Below, one piece after another: positions 9,400 to 19,619 of a DNA stretch of 64,000 nucleotides (position 1 is its first letter; every line of letters starts with the position of its first letter). The position numbers were made by a program, and so were the translations under genes. The notes below the pieces were generated by a model. The model had not been told where the DNA came from and did no database searches. It saw nothing but the letters and a program-made list of their open reading frames with translations. Origin of the DNA: Hysterium pulicare CBS 123377. Its lineage: Eukaryota; Ascomycota; Dothideomycetes; Hysteriales; Hysteriaceae. Location: contig AJFK01000980.1 of the NCBI GenBank assembly GCA_000467715.1, positions 55,776-119,775 of the forward strand, read 5' to 3'.

Positions 9400-11418
9400 C
9401 TACCACCCAAACTTCTCAACACAAACCCTCACGTTCCTCCCCTCTCCCACCAACCCAGCACACGTATTCCTCACATCTCTAACCAACCCATCCGGTCCAC
9501 TAACCACCACACCCGCCCTCCTGCTCCTATCACCATCCCCACCTCCCTGAATCCACCCCCTCACAATGCCCCTAACATCAGGTCTGTCCACCTCAACCGT
9601 CGGCTCCGGGATCAAAACATCCAACCCCCACTCCCTCAACTCCTTCAATTTCTCCTCTTCCAACCACGAAAGATGAGCGCGGGAATGGACGATCCAGAGG
9701 AGTTTCACATGCTTCTTGTTTGTCTCTTGCGGAGCCAATTCAGCGTCTTGCGGAGAAGAAGATGATGATGATGATGATGATGGAGAGAGGAGAGACCAGA
9801 GAAGCGGATATGCGACCGCAATTCCGGAGCCGCCTGCTACGATGATGGACTGGTCGGAGGAATGGAGGACGTCCTCTGCGTGAGAAGAGCCGTAGGGTCC
9901 GTCTAGGCGGATGCGGGTTGTTGGGTGGGTGCGGGCGTAGGATGTTAGAGTGCGGGTGAAACCGGATTGGGGGCGGATGAGGAGGGAGAGCCAGGCGTGT
10001 TGGGTTGTTTCGGGGTCTGCTGAGGAGGGAGACGAGGTAGACGAAGGTGTTGGGGCGGCGGAATAGATGGTGAATGGGTGAGCTTGGAGAACGTGTGTAC
10101 GTGAGAGGGAGGGGATTGTGAGGAAGATGTGCGAGGTGGGGTTCCAGCCGTGTGAGATGGATTGGCTGAAAGGAGAGAGTTGGGAGAGAGGGGATGAGGA
10201 AGTTGGGATGTCCCAGTTTGAGGATAGCAGCACGGTTTCGTTGTCCTCCAGCACTGTGAGTGTTGCAGGCAGAGAAGCCGTTTTCAGACCTATCCGGAAA
10301 AGGAGACGGTCGATCAGGAAGATGCATAGGGCTATGCCGACATAAGGTCGAGTGGTGTGGTGGTGGAACCAAAGAAGAACTAGTCCAGCAACTTGAAGGA
10401 GGATATGCAGGACCAGAAACATCTCATACCATCGCTGCCGAAAGCTGCCCAAAGACGTAAAATAGATGAGCTCGTAAGCCACAAACGCAAATAATCCCAA
10501 AAGTACAAGTCTGACAGATAAAAATTTGGTAAGGGTAAAGCCGACATGTTGCAGCAAAGTACACCAAATACCCATCATGCCTACAAAGTGCAGGAATGCT
10601 TCAAAGCACATGAGTTCTCCAATACGACGGTGGAATATATTCTGTGATTCGTAGGAGTGCCCGGTGAGAAACTTGATAGGTTGGTTCTTCGCTGCGAAGA
10701 GGTAGAGGAGAGGGAGATTTGCAACAAAGACGAGACCAGCGCGATCAGCGAAGACGAAGAGGTAGCGTAGAGATAGGGGAATGTGATATAAGGTGTAGAA
10801 GATATTCAGGCCCATGAAGGCGAGGACGAAGAGGGAGACGGAGTTTGGCGGGAGGGTCTTGTTGATGATTGGAATTGGGCGAGGTTGATACATCATCCAG
10901 GAAACTATAGTATCAAATAGTCTTGAAGAAGTCTGCCCTTCAACTTTTCGCCGGGGTATCAGAGGCGTTCGTTCATCATCTCCATCCAGCTTCTTCGCCG
11001 CATCGGGAGGCGTCGCTGTACCTTCAATCGTACTGCTGGAGCTGGACCAAGCTTCGTCCGTCACTGATTCCACATTTTCAATTTCCGACTCTTCTCCAGT
11101 CTTCCTCCATACTTTTAGCGCGTTTACTCTTCTCCTTCTCGCCCATACTATCTTCTCTCCCCATTGCCATATTGCGAACAGCAATAATATGCCCAACAGT
11201 ACGAAATTATATGATATGATAAATCTCCTCGAAAACAATACGGCCTCAACTACTTTCCGAAATCTGGGATCTTTGCCTGGATCATCTAGGTTGATGTCCC
11301 CAGAGCTTGATACTGGAGAGGTTGGGTCGTTATCGGAGTACGGGAGTGTTGATGAAGCGGTGGCGGAAAGGGAAAATCGGAGGACCTCCCTCGCCCAGGA
11401 GAGAGGTATTCCGTCCAT
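9400..11418 (-). CDS. Ferric reductase-like transmembrane oxidoreductase (FRE family)
   Basis: A single intronless frame of 672 residues. FRE proteins pass electrons from cytosolic NADPH through FAD and two membrane haems to Fe3+ or Cu2+ outside the cell. A hydrophobic N-terminal segment (NFVLLGILLLFAIW) precedes the ferric-reductase core, where paired histidines for haem are visible in FHRRIGELMCFEAFLHF and FLVLHILLQVAGLVLLWFHHH. The flavin site is HPFTIYS, the nucleotide-binding fold contains GPYG and IVAGGSGIAVAYPLLW, and the C terminus has VVSGPDGLVRDVRN. A run of ten serines, encoded by an ATC/ATG-like triplet tract near 9757..9790, interrupts the NADPH domain in a loop. The metallothionein gene lies upstream on the same strand. 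Metal specificity cannot be read from sequence. Confidence 0.9.
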   Translation of the reverse strand: MDGIPLSWAREVLRFSLSATASSTLPYSDNDPTSPVSSSGDINLDDPGKDPRFRKVVEAVLFSRRFIISYNFVLLGILLLFAIWQWGEKIVWARRRRVNALKVWRKTGEESEIENVESVTDEAWSSSSSTIEGTATPPDAAKKLDGDDERTPLIPRRKVEGQTSSRLFDTIVSWMMYQPRPIPIINKTLPPNSVSLFVLAFMGLNIFYTLYHIPLSLRYLFVFADRAGLVFVANLPLLYLFAAKNQPIKFLTGHSYESQNIFHRRIGELMCFEAFLHFVGMMGIWCTLLQHVGFTLTKFLSVRLVLLGLFAFVAYELIYFTSLGSFRQRWYEMFLVLHILLQVAGLVLLWFHHHTTRPYVGIALCIFLIDRLLFRIGLKTASLPATLTVLEDNETVLLSSNWDIPTSSSPLSQLSPFSQSISHGWNPTSHIFLTIPSLSRTHVLQAHPFTIYSAAPTPSSTSSPSSADPETTQHAWLSLLIRPQSGFTRTLTSYARTHPTTRIRLDGPYGSSHAEDVLHSSDQSIIVAGGSGIAVAYPLLWSLLSPSSSSSSSSSPQDAELAPQETNKKHVKLLWIVHSRAHLSWLEEEKLKELREWGLDVLIPEPTVEVDRPDVRGIVRGWIQGGGDGDRSRRAGVVVSGPDGLVRDVRNTCAGLVGEGRNVRVCVEKFGW

Positions 11419-12122
11419 AATATATATTTAGATATGAAGAAGAAAGAGTTATTGTGGGTGTGAAGTTGATAGCATGTTTTATGGTGGAGGTAGATCCCGG
11501 ATTATCACTCACATGTAAGATACGCACACGAGTCAGTTACTTATAAGAGAATGATGCTGCGAGTCATTCACTATCTCTACTTCGTACCACCTCAAGTCAC
11601 CCTTATAACAACACATTCTTGCCTAAGTATGAAACAGTAAATTTTTGAACATTTCTACGCCCTAAAAGACTAAGGTTGGTTAGATCTATTCGAAAATCTT
11701 TCACAGGGCTCGGCTTTTGGAAATATGGCATGCGTAACTTCGAAGTTCACGAAGAGAATGGAGAATAGGCCATTATGGACTACGTTGCATTCGGTACATT
11801 ATTATCCTCTCATCATGAGAGCCCAGAGCTATCTGATATGCACTCCGAGTGCCAAAGTGTGATAACTCCAGCTGCTCGACTCTAGCATCGGTCAACACTC
11901 CTGATAAGCAGCGATCTATACAAAAATCTGTTTTCTCACACATGCCAAACAGTTCGGTACGAAGAGTTCGCATGGAGACAAGTAATTAATTATTCCGATA
12001 TACAGTTCGATTTGCTACAAGACTAGTTAACAGCCTCAAAATGATTGCATAGGACCACAAAAGTAGGTCCACTGCATGCCTCACAACCCGAATTCTCTCT
12101 TCGATGAATTGGCCAAACAAGC
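11419..12122. promoter_or_regulatory. Ferric reductase promoter region
   Basis: About 700 bp between the ferric reductase start and the metallothionein stop. It contains ATCTGATAT at 11831..11839, one base from the ATCWGATAA motif recognised by fungal iron GATA repressors (SreA/Sre1), and a second weaker CTGATAAG at about 11899..11906. Such near matches also occur by chance, so iron control is only a hypothesis. Confidence 0.3.
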
Positions 12123-12328
12123 TTAGTGCTACGAAGCGACTGTGTCAGCAATTTGCCTTTGGCGTTGGCTATGAGAAGCAGTGAGCACTCACGTTGCATG
12201 AGCCACAGTTGCATCCGTTGCAGTCACCACTGCAGGAGCAGGTCTGACAATTGCTATTTGAAGGAGAACTCCGTTAGTCTGATGTATCAATGAGCTGGAA
12301 TAGGGGGATCAACATACCATGAAGACAT
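12123..12328 (-). CDS. 25-residue copper-type metallothionein in three small exons
   Basis: Exons 12318..12328 (11 nt), 12193..12253 (61 nt) and 12123..12128 (6 nt) join to an open frame of 78 nt: 25 residues plus stop. Eight cysteines fall at residues 4, 6, 9, 11, 15, 18, 20 and 23, giving three Cys-X-Cys pairs in a Ser/Gly/Asn background (core CNCQTCSC ... CNGCNCGSCN), and there are no aromatic residues. Size and spacing match ascomycete copper metallothioneins such as the Neurospora protein, which chelate Cu(I) in thiolate clusters. Both introns have good signals: intron 1 GTATGT...GACTAAC...TAG, intron 2 GTGAGT...GCTGAC...TAG. A nearer acceptor in intron 2 (CACAG) lies only a few bases after the branch site; using it would give a longer tail without metal ligands. 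A TATA run lies about 120 bp upstream. Confidence 0.85.
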
Positions 12329-13053
12329 GATGAAGTTTTCGTAGTGCAAATTTTTGAGTGAGTTTTATGTTGGTGAGATTGGTAGTAGTAGTCGATAGGG
12401 TCTTCGTGTCCTGCTATCGTTTCCAAAAGTAAGTGGTAAGAGTTGTGGTATATATATACATTCAACTCTGGCACTGGCACATGTCAACCCAGCGGCATCC
12501 CAAGGGACTGGATAGCAAGCGGGGTCCAGCGCCGAGAAGGGGGAGTCGAAAGCGTGGCCCCAAATATGTGATGTTGATTAACCACCCACTGCAGGGCGTA
12601 AGGTCGAGAGCCGGGACTCGACTTGAGTTGAGGGGGTGTCTTATTATTGGCGCCGCCTTCTACGACGCATATGCAGAACTAATCGCACAAGCGGAATTCT
12701 CGTTTCTTGTAGGTAGTGCTTCGATCGTAGAAATCTATGGGGCATATCTATTTGAGGTTACAGGACATTTGAGTAAGATAGATGTCGGCCAAGATTCCCT
12801 AGATGAAGCTAGTATGAGAGTGAACGTAATAAGATAGACTCTGCCATACCTTAGAATGCTCGTAACGAATAGAAGCCAAATGAAATGTCAGGCGTTTGGG
12901 ATCTAATACAAATAGACGTGCGTTGATGAAACGAACCAATGCGCTGGTCAAAGTCATGCCGCTAGTCTAGAATTATATGGTTCTCCGCCAACCTATATAT
13001 ATATGATATCTGAATCAACGTACATATGATACAAGAGTCTGAGGGACATGGGA
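12329..13053. promoter_or_regulatory. Metallothionein promoter and peroxin 3' spacer
   Basis: The metallothionein lies on the minus strand and its upstream region is here. A perfect alternating TATATATATA run at 12449..12459 sits about 120 bp before the start codon and is the likely TATA box. I could not find a clear Ace1/Cuf1-type copper element by eye. The rest, up to the stop codon of the peroxin gene, shows nothing. Confidence 0.45.
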
Positions 13054-14770
13054 TCACCCCAGTTGCATCCTGAAATCATCGCCAAGACCCCACTCGCTTT
13101 CTCTACTGTTCTGCTGCTGTAAAGGAGTATGGACATCATCTTCGTCATCTCGCCCATCAAGATCGACACTACTAGAGCTTGCAATAGTCGCACTCCTATC
13201 ACTCGCAGGTCTACTTTTGCGGAACCAGCGATGTTTATGAGAAGACTTGGTACTACTGGCATCGGTATCGTCTTTAAGAGATGCGGCATACTCTGAAGGA
13301 GCCGTGTCAACTTTTGCCATATCTGTTTCAGGAAGAACACCGTCCGCGACTGGGTCCATTCTGGGCGTTGGGATAGGGGTGATTTCGGTAGATGGTGTAA
13401 CTTCTACCAATTCGGCATCTCTGTACCATTTTCTGCGACGAGTGTAGCGACCCCACCCATCTTGACCACGGCGACCATCTCGCCACTTCATGAGAAGTTA
13501 GTAATTTTAGAGTAGTGGGTCATAGGAAGAAGCGAACCTTGTTATCATAATATATCCATCCAGCATCGTCGCCCGAAGCCCCTTTCCCGGCCTTGTCGAC
13601 TGTAGAGTTTCCATCTGCTCCTTCGATCCGCCATTCACTATCCTGAACCCACCTCCACCTCGCCTGCCCTCCTTCGACTTCAGGCAATTGAAATTGGTCC
13701 TTTGGTGGCTGAGAGTTTAAGTGCTCATCAGTCCAGGAACCCCGCTCATAGGCAAGCATAGAAGAAGTCCATCCAATGCCTAGCCATCTCCGTTGATTTT
13801 CGTAGAGAGTAAAGGTGAATCGAATACCTGGAGAGTCTGGACGACGCTTCGCTGCAAGGGAAGCAGCAATCTCTTGCGCACTTTTGCGGCGCGGAGGCAA
13901 TCCGGGTGTTCCGTCCTTCTTATCGGCTTCCCATATTCCAAAGTCAAGTCCTGTGATCACTGCGCTTATTTGGCGTACAGTTTTTGAACGCCAAAGGATT
14001 GTGCGAGAGACTCTTGCCGGGCGGGAATGCCAACTGAGGACCACGGTTCCAACGGAAAGGACGACTCTCCTGGTTGTAATAATGTACAGTGGAGGGAGTG
14101 TGAGAATGATCCAGAGTGGAGTGACTACGAGTATTCGAATGAACAAGGTTGTTAAAGCAGGTCTCGTCGTCGCTGATGTTGCAGTGCGTTGTGTGGAAAG
14201 GAAGTCGGTCAACCGGAGGAATGGATCTAGTAGAATATTACATCGCGAAGTAAATAGTTTCAGAGTATCGACAATCTCCTCCAAGCTCTTGTGGTGCCTC
14301 GTGCTCCCCTCAGATTCTGCCCTTTTATGGCCCTTCTGACCTTTCTCACCTGTCCACCCTGTCGATGACAAAGGTGAATACCTCCGCGCATACATGCCCA
14401 GTATGAGTCCAAGTACTACAATCACTGGACCCGCCCATCTCGTCACAGCGCCACCATATAATACGATAGCCCAGAAGCTCGCAACAACAAGGAAGCTTTC
14501 CCAAGGATCGCCGGTTGTCCAAGTAAGAAGCCCGACGATCTTATTCAAGGGTAGAATGAAGGGATGAGAATATGCTAGCACGCGTGTAACCTGCGGTGGG
14601 GTCGCTGCTAGTAAGGGCGATTTCTGGTGGACGAGAATAGCGGAGCGAAGTTTCGTCTGGGGAGTTGCCTGTCCCAAAGTGGACGGTGAAAAGGCAGCAT
14701 ATGTGGGCGGATTGGGATCTCCACTTGGCTGTGGAGATGAGTTGTTGGTGGATCTTGCAGGGGTGGACAT
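13054..14770 (-). CDS. Pex23/Pex30-type peroxisomal membrane peroxin with dysferlin domain
   Basis: Two exons, 13538..14770 and 13054..13485, with a 52-bp intron holding a perfect TACTAAC branch site; 554 residues. These proteins reside at ER-peroxisome contacts and control peroxisome number and size. The N-terminal half is the Pex24p-type membrane domain (TRVLAYSHPFILPLNKIVGLL, FLVVASFWAIVLYGGAV, GPVIVVLGLILGMYARRYSPL, then LFIRILVVTPLWIILTLPPL). The C-terminal half is a DysF pair: FTFTLYENQRRWLGIGW (DysFN), then DSEWRIEG and GWIYYDNKWRDGRRG... WGRYTRRRKWYRDAELVE (DysFC, split by the intron). An acidic Ser-rich tail follows. Which of the yeast Pex28-32 paralogues it matches is not resolvable here. 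Confidence 0.9.
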
Positions 14771-15457
14771 ATGATCTAACCAGGGAGTATCTACTGGAAA
14801 TGTTAGGAGAAAGGGACTTCACGATAGTGGTGATAGTAAACTTGCCAAATGCTGCCATGCATGGAGTGGAACTGCGTCATCGCCAGGCGCGTTAGCATGT
14901 GCTTCGTTGAGGCTGAATGCAAGTAATGCGATTAGCCAGCTTCTTCACCTCGCCTTACCTGATACTTCAGTCAAGTATCAAAGGGAAATCTAAGCTAAGA
15001 TGCTCATGAGATGGCGATGTGAGAATGATGATCGGAGGGGCAGGTTTTCATGTGAAGGTCAGTGATACCGAGGACAAATAAGTAGGCGTCTTAGTTTATT
15101 CTTGTGAATTGCTTTACTATGTGGATAGACATGTCAGGCGCCAAATCATTTGCGTTGTGAATAATCGGAACGTGCTCGATGACTACTAAAGTACATCCCT
15201 GATTACCTTTCTATGTACCTACTTGTTGTTCTTCTACCTCTCGTCCGCTCCTACAGCATCCGTGATGCCGATCCCGTGCCAAGCACTTTCCAAGGTTTTC
15301 CCGAAGCCCTTCCGAATTGCACTCTGTATGAAATTTTGGAGCATCCTTTTCAACACAGCGGCAGGATCCATCGGCCATCGAACTCCACTTCCTCCTCAGC
15401 TTCAGCCCGCCTGGTCATTTCGTCCTCACTCTGGGTTCCTATTTAATTCTCAGCGTA
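14771..15457. other. Divergent promoter region, peroxin / PAM16
   Basis: About 690 bp between two divergent start codons. Short frames over 15213..15501 look like leader sequence of PAM16; none shows a domain. Confidence 0.4.
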
Positions 15458-15921
15458 ATGGTGAGTTGCATTCTCCGTATACCCGTTGCAACGCGACCTG
15501 ACCTTCATAGGCTCATCGAATAATAACACAAGTCGTCGTGACCGGAGGTCGAATACTAGGCCGTGCCTTTGCAGAATCATATCGACAAGCCGCAGCATCT
15601 CAGAAATACGCAGCCGCGAACAAAAACGGGAATGGAGGCAAGATTTTTGGCACTTCACAGTCGGGCATCACCATGGAGGAAGCATGCAAAATACTGAACG
15701 TAGCGCCACCTCGAATGGGGCAAGCAGATATGGAAGCTGTTACGGAGAGGTTCAAGAAGCTATTCGACCTGAACGACCCCAAAAAAGGCGGGAGTTTTTA
15801 CCTGCAAAGCAAAATACTAAGGGCAAGAGAGCGGATAGAAGCAGATGTGAGAACTTGGCAGGAAACGGCAGAGAAAGAAGCAGAGCTGAGCGGAAGACGA
15901 AACCCAAAGATGTACAGGTAG
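15458..15921 (+). CDS. PAM16: Mitochondrial import motor subunit Tim16/Pam16
   Basis: Two exons: 15458..15460, which is only the ATG, and 15511..15921, with a 50-bp intron; 137 residues. The join gives M-AHRIITQVVVTGGRILGR, the conserved start of the family, so the one-codon exon is well supported. Pam16 is the J-like partner that recruits and restrains Pam18 at the TIM23 motor on the matrix side of the inner membrane. The hydrophobic N terminus is followed by the J-like domain (ITMEEACKILNV, ERFKKLFDLNDPKKGGSFYL, QSKILRARERIEADV); the HPD tripeptide of true J proteins is absent, DLNDPKKGG standing in that loop as in all Pam16. Ends RRNPKMYR. Confidence 0.94.
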
Positions 15922-16740
15922 CGCATGTTGCGAGAGCGTTGCCACCCACGACCCATTCAATATCTCGAACTCCCTCCACTTTCTGGATGTGCTCCATCTA
16001 CCCCCATATCAAGCATCATCTCCATGGCGTAGTTTATACTTCGCTTTGAATGCATTATTACGGCGTTGGTCAAGGAATAGCATTTGGGTTTTAGGCATTT
16101 ACTCTCTGCTTGGAAGACCGGTTCACATTGATGCTATCTTCAATCGCGGTGGGAAAGGAGACATTTGTTGACTCTCCGCTCCTTTATGTAAATACTTGTT
16201 CATTCGATGTGCAAACGAGGGACAGCTACAAGAGTTTCCTATACTCTTCGATTCGTCTAAATTGACGAATTGTCAGATCACTTCATATTTAAGACCGGAC
16301 AATGTACTTTAATTGTAATCTGCTCTCGTCGAACATTGATTCTACTTAATTTCAACACTTGAAGTCTAAAGGCTAAAGATCTAGGGTTGCGGACGAGATT
16401 CCATTCATATGCCCCAGTACTTGCCTCCGTAAAGAAATCATGTACCCCAATGCGGCTAGACAAGCCAACGGGTAATTGCGCATGAGCTAATCGATACGCA
16501 CGGGCCATGCGGCTACAAGACAACAACTTTTCTTCAGCAACATCCATCCACTCGACCTTCTTTCCTCCACCCCGCTCCGCTCCGCTTGGTCACTGCTGGC
16601 CAACATCTAGCGGGCGTTATTTGTCAAGACACTAGTTTGTTCACCGCTGATGTCGATGGCCTCGGACAGACGAGTCAGGAAACCGGCAAAAATTTCGCTC
16701 ATTCGTCACCACAGTGCTTGACCGGCTGACAAGCTTCAAC
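15922..16740. other. Spacer and promoter upstream of poly(A) polymerase
   Basis: About 820 bp between tandem genes. Only short unsupported frames are present. It should hold the PAM16 terminator and the promoter of the next gene; no motif stands out. Confidence 0.4.
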
Positions 16741-19619
16741 ATGGCTGATTCTTACCGACCCAATCCTCGAGGCAGTAATGCTGGTCGCGATTATCGCCGA
16801 ATGCCTCCACCGACCCAACAACGTAATCCATTACCCCTCGAGGCCCGCATAACCATGGGCGGCGACAGCTATCGACCTCAAAACGCACGAGACGCGCCTC
16901 GCTCTGCAAACGCTCACCAACCTCGTGACCGACGAAACAACGATGCCTACTCAAGTCGTAGTGGACTGCAAGGAGAATTCACATTCAGGTCTAACCATCA
17001 AGCACCAACATTCACGGGCGTCAATGCAGATTCTTCTCGAGCAGAGCGACGTCCCCGCCGACAAAACAATCAACGCCGGCAGTATCAAAAGCCAGCAGCT
17101 CCGCACGAGCGTCCGCTCCTTCAATCCCGTAGAGAGACGACTCCCGAGCAGTTCCTTGGCATGACAGAAGGGTCAGCACGCTTTCTTAACCCAGATGATG
17201 TATCAGAGAGCGAAGCCGAAATGGATATGGGATCTGATGTAGATGAGTTAGACGCTCGTCTCAATGCCAAGGGAGGCTCTCCTCCAGAGGACGGTGAAGT
17301 TCCAAGTCTCAAGAGAACTCGTATGCAAGGGCAATCCAAGGCAGACGGCAATTCTGTCCCGAAATGGTCGAACCCAGACCCTTACACAGTCTTGCCACCC
17401 CCAGACGAGTCTCAAGCCAAAAAGAAAGACGTTGTCCAATTGATTCGCAAAGCCAAACTTGCTCAAAGTGAAGCAGCGGCATCGAGCAATCCAGTCGCGG
17501 ATAACGATGATTTCATCTCGCTCAACTTTAACGATGATGCTGTTCCAGGGTCCGATTACAACCATCTTCAAACATCCGGTTCGTACACAATCTCTTCTGG
17601 CGGTTCCAGTGTTTCTGGGGACATCGGAGAACATCTCGGCCCAGGATATGAATATCCTGAATCAGTGGCCATAGGTACCTCCCCAACAGATATCGGAGAA
17701 CATCTAGGCCCGGAATATAACTATTCTGAATCAGTGGCCAAAGGTGCATCCACAATTCCCCCTCCACCTTCTGAACCTCCTCCGAAGACCCCAACGCCTC
17801 CTCCCCCAAGCTCTCCTCCCCCATTACCTCTTCCCCCAGTTTTGCATTTGCAAGATATCCCGAATTATTTGGCCAATTACGGTGTCTACCGTTCTTTGCC
17901 TCATAATGCTCCTTACAATTTTCCTGATTACCATCCCACTGCGTACAATCCCCCCGTTTCATATCCTACCTACTCCCATTCTGCTTACTATCCCACTGCG
18001 TACAATCCTTCTGTTTCATACCCTACCCACTCCCCTTCTCCTTACACTGTTTCTCATTACAATGCTTCTCCATATACTGCTTCTGCCTACTCTGCTTCTG
18101 CTTACACTGCTCCTACCTACACTGCCCCTACCTACACTGCCCCTACCTACACTGCCCCTACTTATGACGTTTCTTTTATTCCTCCACAGTCTCTACACTC
18201 GATCGAAAGCTCACATAGCCCCCTTAATGCAGCTAATGATAGTTATGTAGCTGGCTCTCTCAATGAGGTCGCCTCAAGCGGAGTACTCAACCGGCCTCCC
18301 ATACCGCAAAGTACGACCGGAGCTAAGCGCAGGCGCGTTGACGACGACGACGAAGCTGACACACGGCCACAATCCTTTCGAGATCGTCGAAGTCTCAAGC
18401 GTCAACGTCCAGAGGAGGTTACAATCTCACGAGAGTGGCTTCCAAAGCCCAGTCAGACGGCGACACCTTGGTGTACCGCAGATTATTCTGAAACCACAGA
18501 CATGAGCGATCGGTGAGAATTGTCCCGGCCCTGACTCTTTTACTCTTTTACTCACGCATATTTTGGTACAGACTGCAAAGAGAAATCCGCGACTTCTATG
18601 ATTTTGTCAGTCCCCTCAGGTTCGAAGAGTCTGCCCGCGAGTCCTTGATCGAACGAGTCTCTGCTGCTACTCAAAGCCGATTTGGAAATAGTACAGTATA
18701 TTGTTTTGGATCATATGCGGCTGGATTCTACCTTCCTACTGCTGATATGGACCTTGTCCTCATCTCGCATAGATTCAGGGATGGCGGCCAAATGACTTGG
18801 GACCCAACAGGCAAGGGAAAGAGGTATCTTTACATGATGTCAGATGTTCTCAAAGCCAGGAAAATTGCGGAACCCGATGCGGTGCAAGTAATCTCGAAAG
18901 CCAAAGTTCCGATTGTCAAGTTTATCGATCGCCAAACTGGCCTTCGGGTTGACATTTCTTTCGAGCAAGTGGACGGCATGAATACTCAAAAGACTTTCGC
19001 AGAGTGGAAATCCGAGTATCCTGCCATGCCGATCTTGGTGTCGCTCGTGAAACAATTTCTCCTCATGCGTGGAATGAATGAGGTGATGAGCGGCGGTCTC
19101 GGGGGCTATACAGCCATATGCTTGGTGGTAAGCATGCTTCAGCATCTCAAACCAACAAATCAAAATCTTGGGGAACTGTTCTTGGAATTCCTCGATCTGT
19201 ATGGAAACAGATTCAACCTGAATACAACGTCAATATACATGGAGCCTCCCGGATTTGGAATCAAGGTAAGAAAGAGGTCTCGTCAGAGAGCTTATGCTAA
19301 TTACTGCTAGGGCCAGTATGGAGTAGACGGAAGAAAAGAGAAGCCCGACCAGCTTTCTATTGTCGACCCAAACCGTCCCAATAATAACATCTCTGGAGGA
19401 TCCCACAAAGTGGCACTCGTCTTCAAATCCTTCTCTGAAGCGCACAAAGCCATCAAAGACCGAATGGCGATAGCGAATATTGATCCGACGAGGCCCAACA
19501 GTCTACTTGAACCGATTCTTGGAGGGGACTACTCGTCTTACATGGACCAGCGTGAACGTCTTCGCAATGACGCTGGTGAACCTAAAGGGTCTCGTGCCAA
19601 GGGCAAGCAAAAGACCTGA
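16741..19619 (+). CDS. Non-canonical poly(A) polymerase, Trf4/Cid14 type
   Basis: Three exons, 16741..18512, 18572..19265 and 19311..19619; 924 residues. Trf4-type enzymes add short A tails to aberrant nuclear RNAs as part of TRAMP and hand them to the exosome. The nucleotidyltransferase core starts at exon 2: CFGSYAAGFYLPTADMDLVL contains the GS motif (about residue 637) and the metal-binding DMD (about 649-651), with the third Asp in GLRVDISFEQ (about 718). The PAP-associated region follows (LVKQFLLMRGMNEVMSGGLGG, then LLEPILGGDYSSYM) and a basic tail. The first 590 residues are predicted disordered, rich in Pro, Tyr, Ser and Arg, with two internal tandem repeats listed separately. That extension is much longer than in yeast Trf4. 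The start MADSYRPNPRG is the first ATG in good context. Confidence 0.88.
17620..17757 (+). repeat. Two 69-bp coding tandem repeats
   Basis: Within the disordered N terminus of the poly(A) polymerase, a 23-residue unit beginning DIGEHLGP and containing ESVA occurs twice in a row (17620..17688 and 17689..17757). The two DNA copies differ at several positions, so the duplication is not very recent. Confidence 0.85.
18103..18162 (+). repeat. 4 x 15-bp coding minisatellite (YTAPT)
   Basis: Four tandem 15-bp units, each encoding Tyr-Thr-Ala-Pro-Thr, near-identical at DNA level. Degenerate Tyr/Ala/Ser-rich relatives of the unit extend upstream through the preceding 150 bp of the same exon. Confidence 0.9.

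Noticed and set aside
12023-12214. Minus-strand ORF overlapping the metallothionein (ends VVLCNHFEAVN)
   Set aside because: It reads through intron 2 of the metallothionein; the only way into it is an acceptor within a few bases of the branch site, and the peptide lacks metal-ligand spacing.
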